Shown one piece after another: positions 60,486-64,000 of a stretch of DNA of 64,000 bases; positions within the stretch are counted from its first letter, which is position 1; the number at the start of each line of letters is the position of its first letter. The notes beneath the pieces are model-generated. The model was not told the DNA's origin and did not search any database. It saw only the letters and a program-made list of their open reading frames with translations. Where the stretch lies: the NCBI RefSeq assembly GCF_900188235.1, contig NZ_FZNT01000004.1, positions 248,001-312,000 of the forward strand, read 5' to 3'. The position numbers and the translations under genes are program-made. The DNA comes from Lutibacter agarilyticus. GTDB taxonomy: Bacteria; Bacteroidota; Bacteroidia; Flavobacteriales; Flavobacteriaceae.

Positions 60486-61166
60486 TTATAGCTTTAAATA
60501 CTTTCCAATTTCCAATAAAAATAGTTCCTTTTTCGATTTTGAAAAGCGTTCAATAGCAGCTTTATGATCTATTTTTATATAACCGAACGTATCAAAATGA
60601 TAACCTAAAACTTTATTACAGTTTAAAAATGAACTTGCTTTTAAAGCTTCTTTAACCCCCATAGTAAAATTATCTCCAACTGGTAATATTGCAATATCTA
60701 GTTCTCCAATTACATCTGGAATTAACTTCATATCATAGGTTAAAGCGGTGTCTCCAGCAATATACAATCTATGGTGATTTGTTTCTATTACAAAACCTCC
60801 TGGTTGTCCTCCATAACTTCCGTCAGGAAAAGAACTTGAATGCACGGCATTTGTATAATGCACTGTACCAAAATCAAACGTCCATTTACCACCGTGGTTC
60901 ATAGGGTGCCCTTCAATTCCTTTATTTCCAAAATAAGATACTATTTCGTAATTTGAAATAATTTTAGCTCCTGTTCGTTTGGCAATGACTTCTACATCTA
61001 AAATATGATCTTCGTGTGCGTGGCTTATTAAAATATAATCAGCTTGTAGCTTATTTATATCTATGTGAGAAGCTAATTCGTTTCCTGTAATAAATGGATC
61101 AATTAATAATGTTTTGTCTTTGGTTTCAATACTTAAACTTGCGTGTCCTAAATATGTTATTTTCAT
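60486..61166 (-). CDS. UPF0173 metal-dependent hydrolase
   Basis: A 226-residue MBL-fold protein with the canonical HxHxDH motif SHAHEDH (His49, His51, Asp53, His54), HGGKWTFDFG, YIAGDTALTYDMKLI and a C-terminal GYHFDTF with the last metal His. This is the UPF0173/YtkL-type family of uncertain substrate. Complete metal site, unlike the other MBL protein in the window. Its start is at the plus-strand position 61164-61166 (ATG). Confidence 0.93.
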   Translation of the reverse strand: MKITYLGHASLSIETKDKTLLIDPFITGNELASHIDINKLQADYILISHAHEDHILDVEVIAKRTGAKIISNYEIVSYFGNKGIEGHPMNHGGKWTFDFGTVHYTNAVHSSSFPDGSYGGQPGGFVIETNHHRLYIAGDTALTYDMKLIPDVIGELDIAILPVGDNFTMGVKEALKASSFLNCNKVLGYHFDTFGYIKIDHKAAIERFSKSKKELFLLEIGKYLKL

Positions 61167-61210
61167 GTGGTAGTATAATTAGTTGTTTATGCAATTTAAC
61201 TAAAATAATT

Positions 61211-61250
61211 CACAAAAAAAACCTCGAAAACATTTCTATTTTCGAGGTTT
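61211..61250 (-). terminator. Rho-independent terminator after the TonB receptor
   Basis: Arms AAACCTCGAAAA (61219-61230) and TTTTCGAGGTTT (61239-61250) flank an 8-base loop. On the minus strand the hairpin is followed by T8 (complement of A-run 61214-61221), 19 bases after the receptor stop. Because the minus-strand U-tract is the longer, it mainly serves the TonB receptor. Confidence 0.88.
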
Positions 61251-61269
61251 ATAAACAACTAAGTAGCAA

Positions 61270-63540
61270 TTAAAAACTGTACTTAACAAATACGGTAAAA
61301 TTTCTTCCAGGTTCATAAATTCTGCCCGAAAGTATGCTTGAATTTTTATATGAATAATTTAAGTGCTCATAATACGCTTCATCAAAGATATTTAACACGG
61401 CAGCACCAATTGACAACCCTTGTACAGGTTGGTACCCAGCTCTAAAATCAACGGTTGTAAAAGACGGACTTTCCTCTTCCATAAACGTAGTTGAGATTCT
61501 GTCTTGTTTTGCAACAAGCCTAGAACTTAGCGCTAAAAAGTAGTTACTTTCTTCAAACTTCAATCCTAAAATTGCCATGAATGGTGGTATTTGAGGAAGC
61601 GGCTCATCAAAATCTTTATTTTGAGCATAGGTATATGATAAATCTGAAGTGAATGCTAATTTTTTGGTAGCTTTTAATTTAAAGTTAAACTCAAATCCGG
61701 TTTGCATAGCTTTGTCTAGATTTATAAACTGTTTTGCGTATACTGGTGGTGTAGTAGGCATAAATTTACGTGGAATATCAGGATTTACTTCCGCAGAAAT
61801 ATAATCTTGTAAGAACGAATAAAACACAGAAGCTCCTATTTCAATAAACTTGAAATTTTGCATAAAAGACAGTTCAATTTGATTGTTAATTTCAGGGTTT
61901 AAGTTTGGATTTCCAACATATTCATAAGGATCTACACCAACATTAAAATGGTTGATATAACGCTCTATCATATTCGCTGTTCTTACACCTCTTCCTAACG
62001 CAAATTGTGCTTGAAATTTGTTGTGCTGATATTTTAATGATGCATTTGCACTAATATTTACTTCATTTTGATCTTTAATTTCACCACCATACAACGCTTC
62101 AAAATCTGCAGCAGGATCATCAATACCGGTATTAATAAAATCGGCTCTAACTCCGGTGGTTAATGTTAAATTATTGGCAACAATAAATTTTCCTTCACCA
62201 AAAACACCAACATCATTTAGGGTAGCATCTTGCCAAATTTTATCTACAAAAGTTTTTGGTGTTGGCAATGGCATACCATTCATTATTTTCACAATTCGTG
62301 TTCTGTTTCCTTCTCTTCCAATGAAATTCGCATCAATTCCGGTAAAAATCTTTGTTTTTTCTGAAGGACGAATTACCAATTCTACTTTTCCACCATAAGT
62401 TGTTGATTGAACAGGAGAAGCTGCGTCAGTCATTTTAAAACTAGGACGCTCTTCGTTTGTCATTAAATGATCTACATACGAATAAAATACTTTAGCTGTA
62501 AAGCTTTCTATTTTTTCTGAAATTTCAGTTAATTTATAATCAATTCCTCCTAGTAAACTATTATCAAAAGGCGAATCCATTGGCAAACCTGCATGTAAAA
62601 TATCACGTGCAAAAGATTGTCTCCATGTAAATTGTACACGTTGATTTTCGGTTGGGTCAACACCTATTTTTACAGAATAATCAGCTGTTTTAAATGAAGA
62701 AGGAACTTCTGTACCGTTTCCATCTTTATAATTACCAAAATCGCGATAAGAACCCACTACGTGGATATCTACTTTATTTGCAAAATATGAAAAGGAAGCT
62801 GCAGTTGCAGTATTTTCTCCGTTAGATTCAAAACCCGATTGAATGCTTCCTCGAAAACCATTATCGGTATTTGCTCTTGAATTGGTTACAATATTTATAA
62901 CCCCTCCAAAATTTTGACCGAAACGAACTGTAAAAGGTCCTTTTACAATTTCAATTTTAGCAACTTCCTCTGGAATTACATGCGTTGTAATAGGATCCAT
63001 ACGATTTGGACACGCATTTAAAATTTTCATACCTCCATCATACTGAACATTTAATTGTTCGTATTTAAAAGATCTAAATACAGGTTCAGAAGCATAAGCA
63101 CCTCTTTTTACAATTCCGAATCCTTTAATATCTCTAAATAAATCGCCTACACTTCTTGGTTGTGTTACTCTTTTTAATTGATCTACAATTACTTCAGAAT
63201 GTGAAATATCTTCTAAAGGGTTCGAAGAAACAATAATTTCATTCAATTCAATTTGTGCTAATTGTAATGAAATAGTTTGATTGTTTTTAAGATTGGTGTT
63301 TTTAGTTTTATAACTAAGATGAGTTACTTCAATTGCATCTCCTTCATTAGCGTCAATAGCAAATGTTCCGTTAGAATTTGAGATTGAAAATTTGTTTGTT
63401 TTTAATACTTTTATGGTTGCAAATTCAATTGGTGTATTTGAATTTTCATCAATAATTTTCCCTGTTATTTTGGTTGATTGCGCGTTTAATAAACACACAA
63501 ACATGAATGCTATTATAGATAGCAGTATATTTTGTTTCAT
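61270..63540 (-). CDS. TonB-dependent receptor, OprC/copper-receptor-like
   Basis: A 756-residue outer-membrane receptor. Signal peptide 1-20; CarboxypepD-regulatory-like domain 23-95 (GKIIDENSNTPIEFATIKV), plug domain about 110-220 with NACPNRMDPITTH (Cys177, Met181) and IVKGPFTVRFGQNFGG (200-213), and a 22-strand barrel ending in aromatic Phe (VFVKYSF). The CxxxMDP segment and KGPxTV arrangement resemble TonB-dependent copper receptors (OprC/NosA). Copper is suggested by this and by the CNGKC neighbour, not proven. Confidence 0.88.
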   Translation of the reverse strand: MKQNILLSIIAFMFVCLLNAQSTKITGKIIDENSNTPIEFATIKVLKTNKFSISNSNGTFAIDANEGDAIEVTHLSYKTKNTNLKNNQTISLQLAQIELNEIIVSSNPLEDISHSEVIVDQLKRVTQPRSVGDLFRDIKGFGIVKRGAYASEPVFRSFKYEQLNVQYDGGMKILNACPNRMDPITTHVIPEEVAKIEIVKGPFTVRFGQNFGGVINIVTNSRANTDNGFRGSIQSGFESNGENTATAASFSYFANKVDIHVVGSYRDFGNYKDGNGTEVPSSFKTADYSVKIGVDPTENQRVQFTWRQSFARDILHAGLPMDSPFDNSLLGGIDYKLTEISEKIESFTAKVFYSYVDHLMTNEERPSFKMTDAASPVQSTTYGGKVELVIRPSEKTKIFTGIDANFIGREGNRTRIVKIMNGMPLPTPKTFVDKIWQDATLNDVGVFGEGKFIVANNLTLTTGVRADFINTGIDDPAADFEALYGGEIKDQNEVNISANASLKYQHNKFQAQFALGRGVRTANMIERYINHFNVGVDPYEYVGNPNLNPEINNQIELSFMQNFKFIEIGASVFYSFLQDYISAEVNPDIPRKFMPTTPPVYAKQFINLDKAMQTGFEFNFKLKATKKLAFTSDLSYTYAQNKDFDEPLPQIPPFMAILGLKFEESNYFLALSSRLVAKQDRISTTFMEEESPSFTTVDFRAGYQPVQGLSIGAAVLNIFDEAYYEHLNYSYKNSSILSGRIYEPGRNFTVFVKYSF

Positions 63541-63742
63541 TATAAAATAAATTATTTTGATTGTTTTTTAGTAGTAATCTACATAATATGTATCTATAAT
63601 TTTTAATGAATTGGCTTCTTATAAAAAACACAATGCATTAATTATAGATTTAATTTAAAAATTACGCATAGCTAAAACACCTTTAAACCAAGAAAAAGCT
63701 TGATAAAAAGTTGTCTATTTATTACTAATTTTCGTAAAATAT

Positions 63743-64000
63743 TTAGGAAACAATTAATTGTGGAGGCTTAAATTCAGTAATTAGAAACTCTTGCTTACTG
63801 TAATGAATCATAGAATTTGACTCATTATTATATTCTTTTGTATATAGTAACTGATACGTAAACTCATTGATAGGGCTTACTGGATAATCGTCAAAATTTA
63901 TTTGAGGAATTGTAGATTTATGATCGTGAGAGTTGTGGTTTGTTTTTTTTAGCTGTTTTTCTAAATAACACTTTCCGTTACACTGCAAATAAGGTTTGTC
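63743..64000 (-). CDS. CNGKC-motif protein, partial (N-terminus outside window)
   Basis: The frame is open to the right edge; it reads ...KPYLQCNGKCYLEKQLKKTN and continues with a His-rich NHNSHDHKS stretch. A CxxxC motif after a hydrophobic start and a short His-rich tail recur in Bacteroidetes proteins placed next to copper-receptor-like TonB genes. The apparent start at 63988 is a TTG in the middle of the conserved motif region, so the real start is upstream. A metal-binding role is inferred from context and composition. Confidence 0.68.
   Translation of the reverse strand, partial: DKPYLQCNGKCYLEKQLKKTNHNSHDHKSTIPQINFDDYPVSPINEFTYQLLYTKEYNNESNSMIHYSKQEFLITEFKPPQLIVS

Noticed and set aside
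1..64000. tRNA, rRNA, CRISPR arrays, prophage or defence islands
   Set aside because: No cloverleaf-like, rRNA-like, regularly spaced repeat or phage structural sequence was recognised; intergenic gaps are nearly all too short.

Overview
The window is a 64 kb stretch of an AT-rich (roughly 30-33% GC by eye) chromosome of the phylum Bacteroidota, almost certainly family Flavobacteriaceae. The evidence is the set of lineage-typical small families (DUF6095, DUF4834, DUF4159, DUF2851, DUF5683, DUF6122 and CAL67264-type proteins), a signal peptidase I with an extra N-terminal membrane domain, a TonB receptor with an N-terminal carboxypeptidase-regulatory-like domain, several TAnnTTTG promoter -7 boxes, and three classes of short repeats often seen in this family. 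Genus is not assignable from the sequence alone. Coding density is very high. I saw no tRNA, rRNA, CRISPR array, prophage or defence island. Most of the window is core genome.

Layout: 1-1737, murQ (cut by the left edge), a small membrane protein and an ATP-grasp ligase. 1757-11266 (minus), one long co-directional run: DUF4834, YfhO, a methyltransferase, two glycosyltransferases, UDP-GlcNAc 2-epimerase, a flippase, a LysE-type exporter and DinB; the central part is a surface-glycan locus. 11369-16791 (plus): outer-membrane protein, GNAT-like protein, RsmE, DUF4159, BASS transporter, lysophospholipid acyltransferase. 16778-21996 (minus): GH3/beta-lactamase-fold fusion, conserved protein, DnaQ-like exonuclease, PPK2. 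22128-28218: alpha/beta hydrolase facing an AAA+ sigma-54 regulator, MscS, an ABC-2 exporter pair and an unknown protein. 28349-34412 (plus): MarR regulator plus a complete beta-oxidation set in the fadN-fadA-fadE order. 34413-34865: 453 bp of non-coding DNA with a terminator and a decayed, possibly transposase-derived reading frame. 34866-39768: barrel protein, MBL-fold hydrolase, DUF2851, nitroreductase, PepD. 39890-45468 (plus): parA-parB-DUF5683-dapB-lepB-wbqC-DUF6122. 45522-47255: intact IS1182-type insertion sequence. 47271-49258 (minus): ettA and a CAL67264-type membrane protein. 49463-51475: hybrid-free CHASE/PAS histidine kinase. 51472-53541 (minus): DoxX, FMN reductase, MarR, pirin. 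53687-56427 (plus): acyl-CoA carboxylase, YebC, zinc ribbon. 56411-61166 (minus): menE, CPBP protease, menC, zinc ribbon, SRPBCC, UPF0173 hydrolase. 61270-64000 (minus): OprC-like TonB receptor and a CNGKC-motif protein cut by the right edge.

The clearest non-routine signals are regulatory and mobile-DNA features: a palindrome in front of each MarR operon, an IS whose two inverted repeats both form inward-facing transcription terminators, a 104-bp MITE-like element immediately upstream of fadE, a dispersed repeat that has become an in-frame ~26-residue insert in MenE, an AAA+ sigma-54 activator lacking its DNA-binding domain, and a bidirectional terminator whose stem includes bases of both flanking stop codons. 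I did not find a convincing wholly new multi-gene system. The best candidates for unknown biochemistry are the ATP-grasp ligase beside murQ and the CNGKC protein beside the copper-receptor-like TonB protein.
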